Below the pieces are notes generated by a model. That model saw nothing but the letters and a program-made list of their open reading frames with translations, searched no databases and was not told the origin of the DNA. Positions 7,268 to 17,957 of a DNA stretch of 64,000 nucleotides are shown piece by piece. This DNA comes from an uncultured Lachnospiraceae bacterium (GTDB taxonomy: Bacteria; Bacillota; Clostridia; Lachnospirales; Lachnospiraceae): NCBI GenBank assembly GCA_910585555.1, contig CAJUFU010000001.1, forward strand, positions 13,172 to 77,171, written 5' to 3'. Both the position numbers and the translations under genes were made by a program. Position 1 is the first letter of the stretch; each line of letters starts with the position of its first letter.

Positions 7268-8959
7268 ATGAAAAAAGTGATTCCGGTGATCATCGCGATC
7301 GTCCTTATTATTGTGATCGCGGCGGCAGGATTAGGTGTGAAGTTGTTGGATAAATATTCTTATTCTAAAGAGAGAGCAGATCTGACAAAGTATTTTGGGG
7401 TTACGGGAAGTGATGATGTGCCTGTGATCTTGCAGGATGAGCAGATGGAGGAACACGCGAAGATGTGGGACGGTGTGTGCTACTTTGATCTGGCCACTGT
7501 GCACAAATACTTTAACGACAGGTTTTATGAAGATAAGAAGGAAGGGCTTCTTCTCTACGCTTTGCCGGATAAGATTGTGAGAACGGAGATTGGGACGGAC
7601 ACGCTCACAAAGGGAGACGAGGCGGAAACAAGGGATTATGTGATTTCCAGATACGAGGGGGATATGCTCTATATCGCGGCAGATTTTGTGAAAGAGTACG
7701 CGAATTTTTCCTATGAGCTTTTTACACAGCCAAATCATATGCAGGTCTATAACCAGTGGAATGAGAGACAGCTGGCGGTGATCGCAAAGGATACCCAGGT
7801 GCGTTACCAGGGCGGAATCAAGAGTGATATTCTGACAGATGTAAAGAAAGGCGACGAAGTTGTTGTCTTGGAAGAAATGGAAAAATGGTCGAAGGTAAAA
7901 ACGAAGGACGCCTTCATCGGTTATGTGGAAAATAAGAGATTAGAAGGGCATAGGGCCCAGACGCCGATTCCGGTGACGGATTATGTGGAGCCGGTGTATG
8001 AGTCCAATACCCGTGATCATAAAATAAACATGGCATGGCATGGTGTGGGCAGTGTGGATGGCAATGGGACCCTGGATGCGATGCTTGCAAATACCAAAAG
8101 TATTAATGTGATATCCCCCACCTGGTTTACGTTAGTGGGCAATGAGGGAGATTTCAGCAGTTTTGCTTCCCAGTCTTATGTGGATAAGGCGCACCAGAGG
8201 GGACTTGAGGTATGGGCTCTTGTGGGCAATGTAGAGAGCGTGGATGTGGATATGTATGAGGTGCTTGCCGGCACCACCAACAGGACCCATCTGATAGACG
8301 GTCTGATCAACACTGCCTTGGAATATGGGCTGGATGGTCTTAATATCGATTTTGAGAATATCAGTCTGGACGCAGGAGAACCTTATGTGGAATTTATCAG
8401 GGAACTTTCCATTCCCTGTAGAGAGCATGGTATCGTGCTGTCGGTGGATAACTATGTGCCCATGGACCATACAGATCATTATGACCGGGCAGAGCAGGGA
8501 CTTGTGGCGGACTATGTGGTGATCATGGGATACGATGAACACTATGCAGGAAGCGATAAGGCCGGATCTGTGGCATCCATCGATTTTGTGGAGAGAGGCA
8601 TAGCCAACACAGTGGAGCAGGTGCCGGCTCAAAAGGTGATCAACGGTATTCCTTTTTATACCAGAATATGGGAGACGTCCGGCACTACCGTTTCCAGCCA
8701 GGCTGTGGGCATGGATATGGCGCATGTTTATATGCAGGAACACGGCATCACAGCCAGATGGGATGAGGAGACTTGTCAGAATTATGGGGAGTATCAGTCC
8801 GGGGACAGTTTCATTCAGGTATGGCTTGAGGATGCGGAATCAATTCGTGTGAAATTGAATATTATGCAAAAGTACGGGATTGGAGGCGTGGCCGAGTGGA
8901 AGCTGGGATTCGAATCGTCTTCTGTCTGGGATGTGATTGAAGAATATATGAATCAATAA
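7268..8959 (+). CDS. Membrane-anchored GH18 glycosidase with SH3-like domain
   Basis: A 563-residue protein. An N-terminal signal anchor (VIPVIIAIVLIIVIAAAGL) is followed by a region that may bind the wall. An SH3-like segment (residues about 175-230, TQVRYQGGIKSDILTDVKKGDEV within it) comes next. The GH18 domain has the DxxDxDxE motif as DGLNIDFEN, whose Glu is the usual catalytic acid. The layout is like YaaH/YdhD-type spore or wall hydrolases in Firmicutes, acting outside the cell on N-acetylglucosamine-containing glycan. It starts a run of wall-related genes (CwlD-type amidase next). Start chosen for AGAAAGGAG 8 bases upstream. Confidence 0.88.
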   Translation: MKKVIPVIIAIVLIIVIAAAGLGVKLLDKYSYSKERADLTKYFGVTGSDDVPVILQDEQMEEHAKMWDGVCYFDLATVHKYFNDRFYEDKKEGLLLYALPDKIVRTEIGTDTLTKGDEAETRDYVISRYEGDMLYIAADFVKEYANFSYELFTQPNHMQVYNQWNERQLAVIAKDTQVRYQGGIKSDILTDVKKGDEVVVLEEMEKWSKVKTKDAFIGYVENKRLEGHRAQTPIPVTDYVEPVYESNTRDHKINMAWHGVGSVDGNGTLDAMLANTKSINVISPTWFTLVGNEGDFSSFASQSYVDKAHQRGLEVWALVGNVESVDVDMYEVLAGTTNRTHLIDGLINTALEYGLDGLNIDFENISLDAGEPYVEFIRELSIPCREHGIVLSVDNYVPMDHTDHYDRAEQGLVADYVVIMGYDEHYAGSDKAGSVASIDFVERGIANTVEQVPAQKVINGIPFYTRIWETSGTTVSSQAVGMDMAHVYMQEHGITARWDEETCQNYGEYQSGDSFIQVWLEDAESIRVKLNIMQKYGIGGVAEWKLGFESSSVWDVIEEYMNQ

Positions 8960-9033
8960 TAGACCCATGACCGCATTTTTCCGGTTGACCTTTCATATGC
9001 ATGAATAAAGGCGATGATGTTAGGAATCAAATC

Positions 9034-9750
9034 ATGAAAGGGAACAAACCGCAAATTTATGAGGTGATGGTCAGGGCAGCTTTGTGGATGCTCATGCTGC
9101 TCAGTATCTGTTTTGCTGTGCGCGGCGGCGTAAAGATGGCCTCTTCCGGGCGGGTTGAGACAGCAGACCGGCCCTGTGTAGTCATTGACGCGGGCCACGG
9201 GGGGACGGATCCAGGGAAAGTCGGTGTGGACGGCAGTCTGGAAAAGGATATTAATCTACAGATTACGAGAAAGCTGCAGAGGTTTCTTGTGATGGCGGAT
9301 GTGGATGTGGTACTGACCAGGGATGGTGATGCCGGACTTTACGATGAGGAGGCCCCCAATAAAAAAGTACAGGATATGAAGAACCGGGTGAATATCATAG
9401 AAGAGAAAAAACCCGATCTTACGGTAAGCATCCATCAGAACAGTTATCATGAAGAATATGTGCATGGTGCGCAGGTCTTTTATTATGCGGGCAGTGAGGA
9501 GAGCAAAGAGCTGGCCCAGCGGCTGCAACAAGTTCTGGCGGCAGAGCTGGATCCGGATAATACCAGACAGGCCAAAGCCAATGACAGCTATTATCTTTTA
9601 AAGAAGACATCTTCTCCGATTGTTATTGTGGAGTGCGGCTTTTTGTCTAACAACGAGGAGGCGCAGAAGTTATCTTCCGATTTATATCAGGAAAAGGCGG
9701 CCTGGGCAATTCATCTTGCTATTTTGCAGCATTTGAACAGCCGGAAATGA
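9034..9750 (+). CDS. cwlD: N-acetylmuramoyl-L-alanine amidase, CwlD type
   Basis: An Amidase_3 protein of about 238 residues with an N-terminal membrane segment (AALWMLMLLSICFAV). Zinc ligands are visible as IDAGHGG (His), EKDINL (Glu) and SIHQNSY (His), and the catalytic Glu is in VECGFLSN. The length fits CwlD, which removes muramic acid side chains during spore cortex formation; a vegetative role is possible. ATG 9034 was preferred because TTAGGA lies 7 bases upstream; the in-frame ATG at 9001 has no such site. It lies 40-75 bases after the GH18 gene, so the two are probably cotranscribed. Confidence 0.88.
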   Translation: MKGNKPQIYEVMVRAALWMLMLLSICFAVRGGVKMASSGRVETADRPCVVIDAGHGGTDPGKVGVDGSLEKDINLQITRKLQRFLVMADVDVVLTRDGDAGLYDEEAPNKKVQDMKNRVNIIEEKKPDLTVSIHQNSYHEEYVHGAQVFYYAGSEESKELAQRLQQVLAAELDPDNTRQAKANDSYYLLKKTSSPIVIVECGFLSNNEEAQKLSSDLYQEKAAWAIHLAILQHLNSRK

Positions 9751-9771
9751 AGATAAGGGAAGCAAAAAGAC

Positions 9772-10824
9772 GTGGAGACCAGAATAGTATGTGTAGACGA
9801 AAAGAATATAGATAAAGAAGTTATACGGGAAGCCGGAGAGATTGTAAAGGCAGGCGGACTGGTGGCTTTTCCCACGGAGACGGTTTATGGTCTGGGCGGA
9901 GATGCCTTAAATCCGGCATCCTCCCGTAAGATTTATGAGGCGAAGGGCAGACCCAGCGACAATCCGTTGATCGTACATATAGCAAAAGTGGAGGCGCTTT
10001 CTGCCATTGTGAAGAGGGTGCCTGAGGAGGCGGTGAAGCTGGCACAGGCTTTCTGGCCAGGGCCCTTGACCATGATATTGGAAAAGTCAGATTTGGTGCC
10101 GGCAGAGACCACGGGGGGACTTGAGACGGTGGCGGTGCGTATGCCCTCCCACCGGACGGCACTTGCCTTTATTGAGGCAGCAGGCGGTTATGTGGCGGCT
10201 CCCAGTGCCAACCGTTCAGGCAGACCCAGCCCTACGGCAGCCAGATATGTGGCCCAGGATTTGGACGGCAGGATTGAAATGATTTTGGATGGTGGAGATG
10301 TGGAACTGGGTTTGGAATCTACGATTGTGGATTTGACAGCAGGGACTCCTGTCATACTGCGCCCGGGTTATATCACAAGACAGATGCTTGCAGATATTCT
10401 TGGCAGGGTGGAGGAGGATGTGACAATCCTTCGCGACGACAGCGGACAAGCCCCGAAGGCGCCGGGCATGAAGTACAGGCATTATGCGCCCAAAGGAGAA
10501 CTGACGATCATTGCTGGTCCAAAGCAGGCAGTGGCGGAATATATCAACAGGCAATTGGAAGGCTGTCGGCGTGAGGGTAAGAAAACCGGAGTGATAGCGT
10601 CGGACGCCACAATCGGTGTCTATCAGGCGGATGTGTGCAAGAATGCCGGTGACCCTCTGGATGAAAGTGCGCTGGCAAAACGGCTGTACCGTATTTTGCG
10701 GGAATTTGATGATGAGGATGTGGAAATCATTTATTCGGAGAGCTTTGCAGGTGCCGGTGTGGGACAGGCCGTGATGAACAGACTCTTAAAGGCAGCCGGT
10801 CACAGGGTAATAGAGTTGAAATAA
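9772..10824 (+). CDS. tsaC: Threonylcarbamoyl-AMP synthase (Sua5/YwlC)
   Basis: A 350-residue protein with the YrdC domain (AFPTETVYGLGGDA, KGRPSDNPLIVHI, SANRSGRPSPT) and the extra C-terminal Sua5 domain (from about residue 230). This matches the long Sua5 form, not the short TsaC form. It makes threonylcarbamoyl-AMP from threonine, bicarbonate and ATP for t6A37 modification of ANN-decoding tRNAs. The start is GTG, with AAGGGA upstream. It follows the amidase gene by 21 bases. Confidence 0.94.
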   Translation: METRIVCVDEKNIDKEVIREAGEIVKAGGLVAFPTETVYGLGGDALNPASSRKIYEAKGRPSDNPLIVHIAKVEALSAIVKRVPEEAVKLAQAFWPGPLTMILEKSDLVPAETTGGLETVAVRMPSHRTALAFIEAAGGYVAAPSANRSGRPSPTAARYVAQDLDGRIEMILDGGDVELGLESTIVDLTAGTPVILRPGYITRQMLADILGRVEEDVTILRDDSGQAPKAPGMKYRHYAPKGELTIIAGPKQAVAEYINRQLEGCRREGKKTGVIASDATIGVYQADVCKNAGDPLDESALAKRLYRILREFDDEDVEIIYSESFAGAGVGQAVMNRLLKAAGHRVIELK

Positions 10825-10898
10825 CGCGGATTTAGGTGTAAGATTACAGTAGATATATTGCAAGTATATGGGGTTCTTATGTTAAGGAGGAAGAAAGT

Positions 10899-11330
10899 AT
10901 GATAGCGATTGGCAGTGATCACGGCGGTTTTGATTTGAAACAGAAGGTGATGACACATTTGAAGGAACGGGGATTCGAGTATAAGGACTGCGGCTGTATG
11001 GATAAGAGTTCCTGTGATTATCCGGTATACGGGGCGGCGGTTGCCAAAGCGGTGGCTTCCGGGGAGTGTGACAGGGGAATTGTTATCTGCACCACAGGTA
11101 TCGGTATTTCCATCACGGCAAATAAAGTGAAAGGAATACGCTGCGCACTCTGCGGTGATCCGGTTTCTGCTAGACTTACGAGAGAACATAACGATGCGAA
11201 TGTACTTGCTATGGGCGCAGCCATTATTGGAGAGAGCGTGGCTCTTAATATTGTAGATATCTTTTTGGACACGGAGTTTTCCGGGGTGGAAAGACACCAG
11301 AGGAGAGTAGACCTGATCGAACAGTGTTAA
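10899..11330 (+). CDS. rpiB: Ribose 5-phosphate isomerase B
   Basis: A 143-residue LacA/RpiB family protein: MIAIGSDHGGFDLK at the start, VICTTGIGISITANK with the catalytic Cys and anion-binding loop, and EHNDANVLAMGA further on. It interconverts ribose 5-phosphate and ribulose 5-phosphate in the non-oxidative pentose phosphate pathway. LacA or allose-6-phosphate isomerase activity cannot be excluded from sequence alone. The AAGGAGG site is strong. The length is typical. Confidence 0.92.
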   Translation: MIAIGSDHGGFDLKQKVMTHLKERGFEYKDCGCMDKSSCDYPVYGAAVAKAVASGECDRGIVICTTGIGISITANKVKGIRCALCGDPVSARLTREHNDANVLAMGAAIIGESVALNIVDIFLDTEFSGVERHQRRVDLIEQC

Positions 11331-11345
11331 GGCTGGAGGGAAGAT

Positions 11346-12545
11346 ATGGGAAGAAAGCAAAAGCTGGCAGCTTGTCTTGCGCTTATTTTGCTGTGTAGTG
11401 TCATGCCCTTCTCTGTACAAGCCACGGAGGAGACCAGGGAAAAAATCCGTCGGGCAGAACAGGAAAAAAAGGAGACGGAATCCAGGCTCGATCAGACAGA
11501 GGAGAATCTGAAAGACTTAAATGAACAACATAGTTCTCTACAGGGGGCACTGTCTACTTTAAATACAGAATTAACCCAGGTGAGTAATAACTTAAGCGAG
11601 CTGGAGCAGAATATTATCGATAAAGAGGCCGAGATTGCGGCATTGGATGAAGAAATCGAGGAAGTAACAGAGGAGCTTGAAACGGCCATTGCGCTGAAGG
11701 ATGGTCATTATGATACGATGAAACACCAGATTCAGTTTATGTATGAGCGCGGTGATTTCTTATATATGGAGCTCTTATTTTCGTCAGGTAATTATTTCGA
11801 TTTTTTGAATAAAAACGATTATATCGAACAGTTGTCGGCTTATCAGCAGAAGGTGCTGCAGGAGTATAAGGATGCGCAGGCTTCCATGGAACAGAAGCAG
11901 GCAGAGCTGGAATTAGCCAAGGAGCAGCAGGAGGAGAACAAGGCGGAACTTGATGATTATAAAGTACAGGTAGTGGCGGAGCAGAGCCGCGTATCCGGTT
12001 TGGTCAGCCAGACTTCCAATTCCATTCATGCAACAGCCGATCAGATTTCGAATGCAGAGGCGGAGGCGCTTGCCTACGAACAGGAGCTCAAGGAGCAGGA
12101 AGAGAATCTAACGGCTCTGCGGGCGAAACTGGAAGAGGAAATACGTATGTCCCAACGGGCGGCCCAGTCCAGCTGGCGTGATATTTCCGAGGTGGATTTT
12201 GCGGAAGGGGACAGATATCTTTTGGCGAATCTGATCTATTGCGAGGCGGGGGGAGAACCTTACGAAGGACAGGTAGCAGTTGGGTCGGTGGTGATCAACC
12301 GGGTGCTCAGTTCGGTTTATCCTGATACAGTAACAGGTGTGATTTATCAAAATAAACAGTTTTCTCCGGTAGGAAGCGGCAGACTGGCGCTTGCACTGGC
12401 GGAAGGCAGGGCAACGTCCAGATGTTATCAGGCGGCCGATGAGGTGATGAGCGGTGCCACCAATGTGGGCAACTGTGTGTATTTCAGGACGCCGATAGAT
12501 GGAATAACCCCTAAATATCGAATTGGCGGTCATATATTTTATTGA
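11346..12545 (+). CDS. Secreted cell-wall hydrolase with coiled coil and SleB-type catalytic domain
   Basis: A 399-residue protein. Signal peptide (LAACLALILLCSVMPFSVQA), then about 240 residues of coiled coil like CwlO/PcsB (residues 30-265). The C-terminal Hydrolase_2 (SleB) domain starts at FAEGDRYLLANLIYCEAGGE, with the putative catalytic Glu in CEAGGEP and the later QFSPVGSGRLA. SleB-type enzymes are lytic transglycosylases of cortex or vegetative wall. The coiled coil probably controls or localises the domain, by analogy with PcsB/FtsEX. The gene overlaps the convergent DUF402 gene by 7 bases. Confidence 0.88.
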   Translation: MGRKQKLAACLALILLCSVMPFSVQATEETREKIRRAEQEKKETESRLDQTEENLKDLNEQHSSLQGALSTLNTELTQVSNNLSELEQNIIDKEAEIAALDEEIEEVTEELETAIALKDGHYDTMKHQIQFMYERGDFLYMELLFSSGNYFDFLNKNDYIEQLSAYQQKVLQEYKDAQASMEQKQAELELAKEQQEENKAELDDYKVQVVAEQSRVSGLVSQTSNSIHATADQISNAEAEALAYEQELKEQEENLTALRAKLEEEIRMSQRAAQSSWRDISEVDFAEGDRYLLANLIYCEAGGEPYEGQVAVGSVVINRVLSSVYPDTVTGVIYQNKQFSPVGSGRLALALAEGRATSRCYQAADEVMSGATNVGNCVYFRTPIDGITPKYRIGGHIFY

Positions 12546-13021
12546 GATACATATTTTGAAAGAGGGGCCTGCAGGTTTTCAAAGCCGCCGGCATAGATAA
12601 TCTGTAACAGATGGTTTAAGTTGAGAAGTGATTTTTTGAGCATATCATCGGTGAGAAGGCCGCTTTCCTGAGCGGTGATGAGCTCATCGATATCCACGAC
12701 TTTGACAAAGCCGTCCGGATAGACGATGACGTCCACCAAAAGATCTGTGATGATGTAGGTATCTGTGCCGGCATTGTAATCATAGTCAACAATATCGCAA
12801 TACCAATACAGAAGTGAGTTGTCTTCCCGATAGAAGCGGCTCACTTTTATACCTTCCAGCAGATAGTAGCAGGAAAGACCATGATGAAGATCTTTACGGG
12901 GTTTTAAGGTGTTCCAGCTGGTCACAATGATATGTTCATCACGGTATAACAACATGTCATCTTTCAACAGCACACATTCTTCAGGAATCAGTCTTTTACG
13001 GTATAAAATCGGACCTGCCAT
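12539..13021 (-). CDS. DUF402 family protein (possible nucleotide phosphatase)
   Basis: A 160-residue protein matching DUF402: a central YWYCDIVDYDYNAGTDTYIITDLLVDVIVYPDG followed by a helical part, shown here only in pieces: WYCDIVDYDY, ITDLLVDVIVYPDG and VVDIDELITA. The family includes FomD and Ntdp-type nucleoside tri/diphosphatases, whose conserved acidic residues bind metal. The Asp residues in the DYDYN and TDLLVD segments fit. The substrate here is unknown. It is transcribed alone, converging on the SleB-type gene. Confidence 0.8.
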   Translation of the reverse strand: MAGPILYRKRLIPEECVLLKDDMLLYRDEHIIVTSWNTLKPRKDLHHGLSCYYLLEGIKVSRFYREDNSLLYWYCDIVDYDYNAGTDTYIITDLLVDVIVYPDGFVKVVDIDELITAQESGLLTDDMLKKSLLNLNHLLQIIYAGGFENLQAPLSKYVSQ

Positions 13022-13149
13022 ACTACCTCCCCATAGGTAAAGAGAATACGAAATAACTTCTTACTCGTTACGTTACACTTACAGCGGTGAAAAGTCAATG
13101 TAAATTGTTCTAAATGCTTCTATAATTTACCTGATTTTCACAATAATAC

Positions 13150-13178
13150 TGGACACAGATACCAAAAGTGGATATAAT
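13150..13178 (+). promoter_or_regulatory. Promoter of the ATP synthase operon
   Basis: TGGACA and TATAAT are 17 bases apart, ending 35 bases before atpZ. Confidence 0.65.
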
Positions 13179-13213
13179 TTTAATGTTAGCTTTGATGGGG
13201 AAAGGGACGTATT

Positions 13214-13507
13214 TTGAAATATAACAAAAATGTCTACCAGGCGCTTATGATGATTACCCAGTTTGGGATTAATATGCTGGTTCCTATATTGCTCTGTTCC
13301 TTTGCGGGTATGTTTCTAGATCACAAATTAGGGACCTCTGTCTGGACGGTGGCGCTCTTTTTTGTGGGTGCTTTGGCGGGTTTTACCAATGTGTTTCGTT
13401 TCGCGAAGAAGATTTACGAGACCCCGGCGGTTACCCGCAGGCGCAGAACGGATAACAATGACAAGGATAAGCCGGACGGTGCCGGGAAGGACAGGCAGAC
13501 CTTATAG
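13214..13507 (+). CDS. atpZ: AtpZ/AtpI-type membrane protein
   Basis: A 97-residue protein with two membrane segments (FGINMLVPILLCSFAGMFL and VWTVALFFVGALAGFTNVF), and the second is followed by the conserved FRFAKKIY. The tail is basic and polar. It belongs to the AtpZ/AtpI family at the head of many atp operons, thought to help c-ring assembly or cation supply (magnesium or calcium). The start is TTG, supported by AAAGGGACG upstream and by alignment of the first residues with the family; no ATG is available. Confidence 0.82.
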   Translation: MKYNKNVYQALMMITQFGINMLVPILLCSFAGMFLDHKLGTSVWTVALFFVGALAGFTNVFRFAKKIYETPAVTRRRRTDNNDKDKPDGAGKDRQTL

Positions 13508-13516
13508 AATAGAAAA

Positions 13517-13921
13517 GTGGTGTCAGTTGTGAGAAGAAAAATAGATTCGACATTGTTTGAGCTTTGTCTGGGGATTTTTTTATACGGTGTTGTTTTCGAG
13601 ATGATACTATTGGTTTTTTCCAGAAATATGTCTTACAGCCTTGGATTATGGATCGGTGTCATCCTTGCAATGACGGGGGCCGTTCATATGTGGTGGTCTT
13701 TGGACAGAGGGCTTGACATGTCCGTAAAGGACGCGGTAAAGAGTATGGGTGTCAACAATATCATCCGGTATCTGGTTTTGGTCATTGTGATGATGGTTTT
13801 GATTTATACGAAGTTTGCCAATCCGATGTTTGCGTTCTGCGGATATATGGGCATGAAACTGTCTGCCTATCTTAATCCGCTTATACACAGGATGTGCACG
13901 AAAAAAACATCGAAACAGTGA
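13517..13921 (+). CDS. atpI: ATP synthase subunit I (AtpI-like)
   Basis: A 134-residue protein with four predicted membrane segments (LCLGIFLYGVVFEMILLV, LGLWIGVILAMTGAVHMW, IIRYLVLVIVMMVLIYT, FAFCGYMGMKLSAYL). The topology and the place between atpZ and atpB match subunit I of clostridial ATP synthases. The start is GTG (13517 or 13526), with little ribosome binding signal, which suggests translational coupling to atpZ only 9 bases upstream. The sequence is divergent, as is usual for this subunit. Confidence 0.75.
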   Translation: MVSVVRRKIDSTLFELCLGIFLYGVVFEMILLVFSRNMSYSLGLWIGVILAMTGAVHMWWSLDRGLDMSVKDAVKSMGVNNIIRYLVLVIVMMVLIYTKFANPMFAFCGYMGMKLSAYLNPLIHRMCTKKTSKQ

Positions 13922-13956
13922 GAGACTGCTTTTGCAAGCTTTTATAATCTGGTCTG

Positions 13957-13981
13957 AAAAAACGCTAAACGGCGCTTTTTT
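13957..13981 (+). terminator. Terminator-like hairpin between atpI and atpB
   Basis: AAAAAACGC and GCGcTTTTTT form a weak stem followed by the T run. Inside an operon this may act as a leaky attenuator that separates the accessory genes from the structural subunits. Confidence 0.35.
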
Positions 13982-14029
13982 CATAAATATGTCTGATTTC
14001 AAAAAAGATGTGTAGAAGGAGGTGAAAGT

Positions 14030-14752
14030 ATGGGACAGGGAATATTATTATCTGCGGGTGCAGACATTGACTTCATGATTCACGGGGTGTTTTCCTACGA
14101 ACTGTTCGGGCAGACCGTTTGGATTACAACCACCCATGTATGCGTGCTGATTGTCATGCTGGTGATTGTGACGTTTTGTCTTTTGGCAAATCGTGCGGTC
14201 AAACATGCATCGGATGTTCCGGGTACTTTCCAGAATGTTGTTGAACTGGTGGTGGAGATGCTGGATAAAATGATTGGCGGTGTTATGGGAAGATTCAGCC
14301 CCAAGTTTCGCAATTATATCGGCACAATCTTCATTTTTATCCTGCTTAGCAATATTTCCGGATTGTTCGGACTAAGACCGCCCACGGCAGATTACGGGGT
14401 GACCTTTGCGATGGGTATTATGACATTTGTGCTGATTCACTACAATCAGTTCAAATACCAGAAAGTAAAGGGTGTCATCGCTGGTCTGTGCGATCCGTGG
14501 CCTATCTGGGCGCCGATTAATATTATCGGTGATGTAGCCGTACCGATCTCATTGTCGCTGCGTCTGTTTGCCAATGTCTTATCCGGTACGGTCATGCTGG
14601 CATTAGTATATGCGCTCTTGTCAAAGATTGCCATTATCTGGCCGGCAGCGCTACATGTGTATTTTGATCTGTTTTCCGGAGCGATTCAGACATATGTATT
14701 CTGTATGTTGACCATGACATATATTACCAATGCCTGTACCACAGACGAGTAA
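14030..14752 (+). CDS. atpB: F1Fo ATP synthase subunit a
   Basis: A 240-residue membrane protein with about five or six helices. The essential Arg of the ion channel is in SLRLFANVLSGTV, and PINIIGDVAVPISLS precedes it. Subunit a forms the two half-channels that load and unload the c-ring. The length is typical. The AGGAGGTG site is strong, and a 100-base gap from atpI holds the possible attenuator. With the sodium-type c subunit, the translocated ion is predicted to be sodium. Confidence 0.95.
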   Translation: MGQGILLSAGADIDFMIHGVFSYELFGQTVWITTTHVCVLIVMLVIVTFCLLANRAVKHASDVPGTFQNVVELVVEMLDKMIGGVMGRFSPKFRNYIGTIFIFILLSNISGLFGLRPPTADYGVTFAMGIMTFVLIHYNQFKYQKVKGVIAGLCDPWPIWAPINIIGDVAVPISLSLRLFANVLSGTVMLALVYALLSKIAIIWPAALHVYFDLFSGAIQTYVFCMLTMTYITNACTTDE

Positions 14753-14794
14753 TTATAGTAAGTAAACCATTTTAAATTTTGAAACACATATTAA

Positions 14795-15067
<273 letters not shown>

Positions 15068-15263
15068 GAGTAAATTCCTTCGGAGATTAACTGGAGCAAA
15101 TTCCTGCGGAATTAGCTCCGCGAGGACCGCTTTGCGGCCTCGGAAAAAGCCGTGGGGAATTGAAGTAAATTCCTGCGGAGATTAGCTGGAGCAAATTTCT
15201 TCGAAGATTAGCTGGAGCAAATTCCTGCGAAATTAGCTCCGTGAGGACTGCTTTGCGGCCTTG
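15068..15263 (+). repeat. Tandem block of the two-hairpin repeat between atpE and atpF
   Basis: It starts at the base after the atpE stop. First block: hairpin-2 units at 15068-15092 and 15093-15119 (GGAGCAAATTCC-tgc-GGAATTAGCTCC), then hairpin 1 at 15121-15142 (CGAGG-a-CCGC-ttt-GCGG-CCTCG). Second block (15164-15263): three more hairpin-2 units and a decayed hairpin 1. The order after the stop codon (hairpin 2, then hairpin 1) equals that after the two PFL genes. Confidence 0.75.
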
Positions 15264-15305
15264 CATGTATGTTAAGAATTACGAAAAGAAAGGGGGACTG
15301 AGGGC

Positions 15306-15866
15306 TTGAATGTAACAGCTACGGGTTTGGTGCTGGCATCGGCGGAGATGGCGCCGAGACTTTTTGATTTGGATTTGCAGCTTATTGCGGATTCCGCGTT
15401 GATGATTATTGCTGTGTTTTCCCTGTTTTTGATTGCATCCCATTTCCTGTTTAATCCGGTCAGGGATATGATGCAGAAGCGACAGGACAGAATCAGAAAT
15501 GAGCTCGATACGGCGGCTGCTGATATGGAAAGTGCCAGAGCACTGAAAGAAGAGTATGAAGCCAAGTTAAAAGATATTGACAAAGAGGCTGAGGCTATCC
15601 TTGCAGAGGCAAGGAAGAAGGCGTTGGCCAATGAGAATAAGATCGTAGCGGATGCGAAGGAGGAAGCTGCCAGAATCATTGAAAGAGCCGGTGTGGAAGC
15701 AGAACTTGAGAAGAAGAAAGCTACAGACGAGGTGAAACGTGAGATGGTAGTTCTGGCGTCCATGATGGCCGGCAAGGTTGTGAGCGCCGCGATTGATACG
15801 ACTGTACAGGACAGTCTGGTAGAAGAGACACTGAAAGAAATAGGTGAGAGCACATGGCTAAGCTGA
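15306..15866 (+). CDS. atpF: F1Fo ATP synthase subunit b
   Basis: A 186-residue protein: one membrane helix (LIADSALMIIAVFSLFLIAS, residues about 26-47), the typical FNPVRDMMQKRQDRIRNEL junction, then a long charged helix that forms the peripheral stalk. The start is TTG with AAAGGGGGA about 12 bases upstream; no closer ATG in frame retains the membrane helix. It overlaps atpH by 13 bases, indicating translational coupling. Confidence 0.93.
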   Translation: MNVTATGLVLASAEMAPRLFDLDLQLIADSALMIIAVFSLFLIASHFLFNPVRDMMQKRQDRIRNELDTAAADMESARALKEEYEAKLKDIDKEAEAILAEARKKALANENKIVADAKEEAARIIERAGVEAELEKKKATDEVKREMVVLASMMAGKVVSAAIDTTVQDSLVEETLKEIGESTWLS

Positions 15867-16399
15867 TTTCAAAGACATACGGTGATGCGTTGTTTGAACT
15901 TGCGGTCGAAGAGAACAAGGTAGACGTCCTGTTAGAAGAAATCGAGCAGCTTCAGAAAATTCTTGCGGAAAATGAGGATTTTGGCAGACTGATGAATCAT
16001 CCGAAAGTCATCAAGGAAGAGAAGACTGCGGTTGCCAAAAACGTTTTTGCAGGAAGGATATCTGAGGAACTGCTGGGCTTTTTGACTATCATTATCTCGA
16101 AAGACCGTTATAAGGAAATTGATCAGATCCTGGCATATTTTGTGGACAAAGTCAAGGAGTATAAGGGAATCGGCATCGCAACGGTGACGACTGCGGTTCC
16201 ACTTAAGGAGGAACAGTGCAAAAAGATTGAACAAAAACTTCTTGATACCACCAAATATAAGTCGATGGAAATGCACTATGGATTGGATGAGTCGCTGATC
16301 GGCGGCATGGTAATCCGCATTGGCGACAGGGTTGTGGACAGTAGTGTCAGTACAAAGTTAAATGAATTACAAAGAGAACTGCTGAAAGTGCAGATCTGA
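15854..16399 (+). CDS. atpH: F1Fo ATP synthase subunit delta
   Basis: A 181-residue protein starting MAKLISKTYGDALFELA, the family N-terminus. The C-terminal part has YGLDESLIGGMVIRIGDRVVDSS, the conserved end region of delta. It links the b stalk to the top of the alpha-beta head. It begins inside the end of atpF with GAAATAGGTGAG as the ribosome site. Confidence 0.94.
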   Translation: MAKLISKTYGDALFELAVEENKVDVLLEEIEQLQKILAENEDFGRLMNHPKVIKEEKTAVAKNVFAGRISEELLGFLTIIISKDRYKEIDQILAYFVDKVKEYKGIGIATVTTAVPLKEEQCKKIEQKLLDTTKYKSMEMHYGLDESLIGGMVIRIGDRVVDSSVSTKLNELQRELLKVQI

Positions 16400-16426
16400 A
16401 GAAATTTAGAAGAAAGGTGCGTATGA

Positions 16427-17935
<1,509 letters not shown>

Positions 17936-17957
17936 GTAGAAAGTAGAGGGTGATGCT

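Noticed and set aside
15068..15263. Tandem repeats as a CRISPR array
   Set aside because: Units are hairpins of varying order without regular unique spacers, and no cas genes are present.
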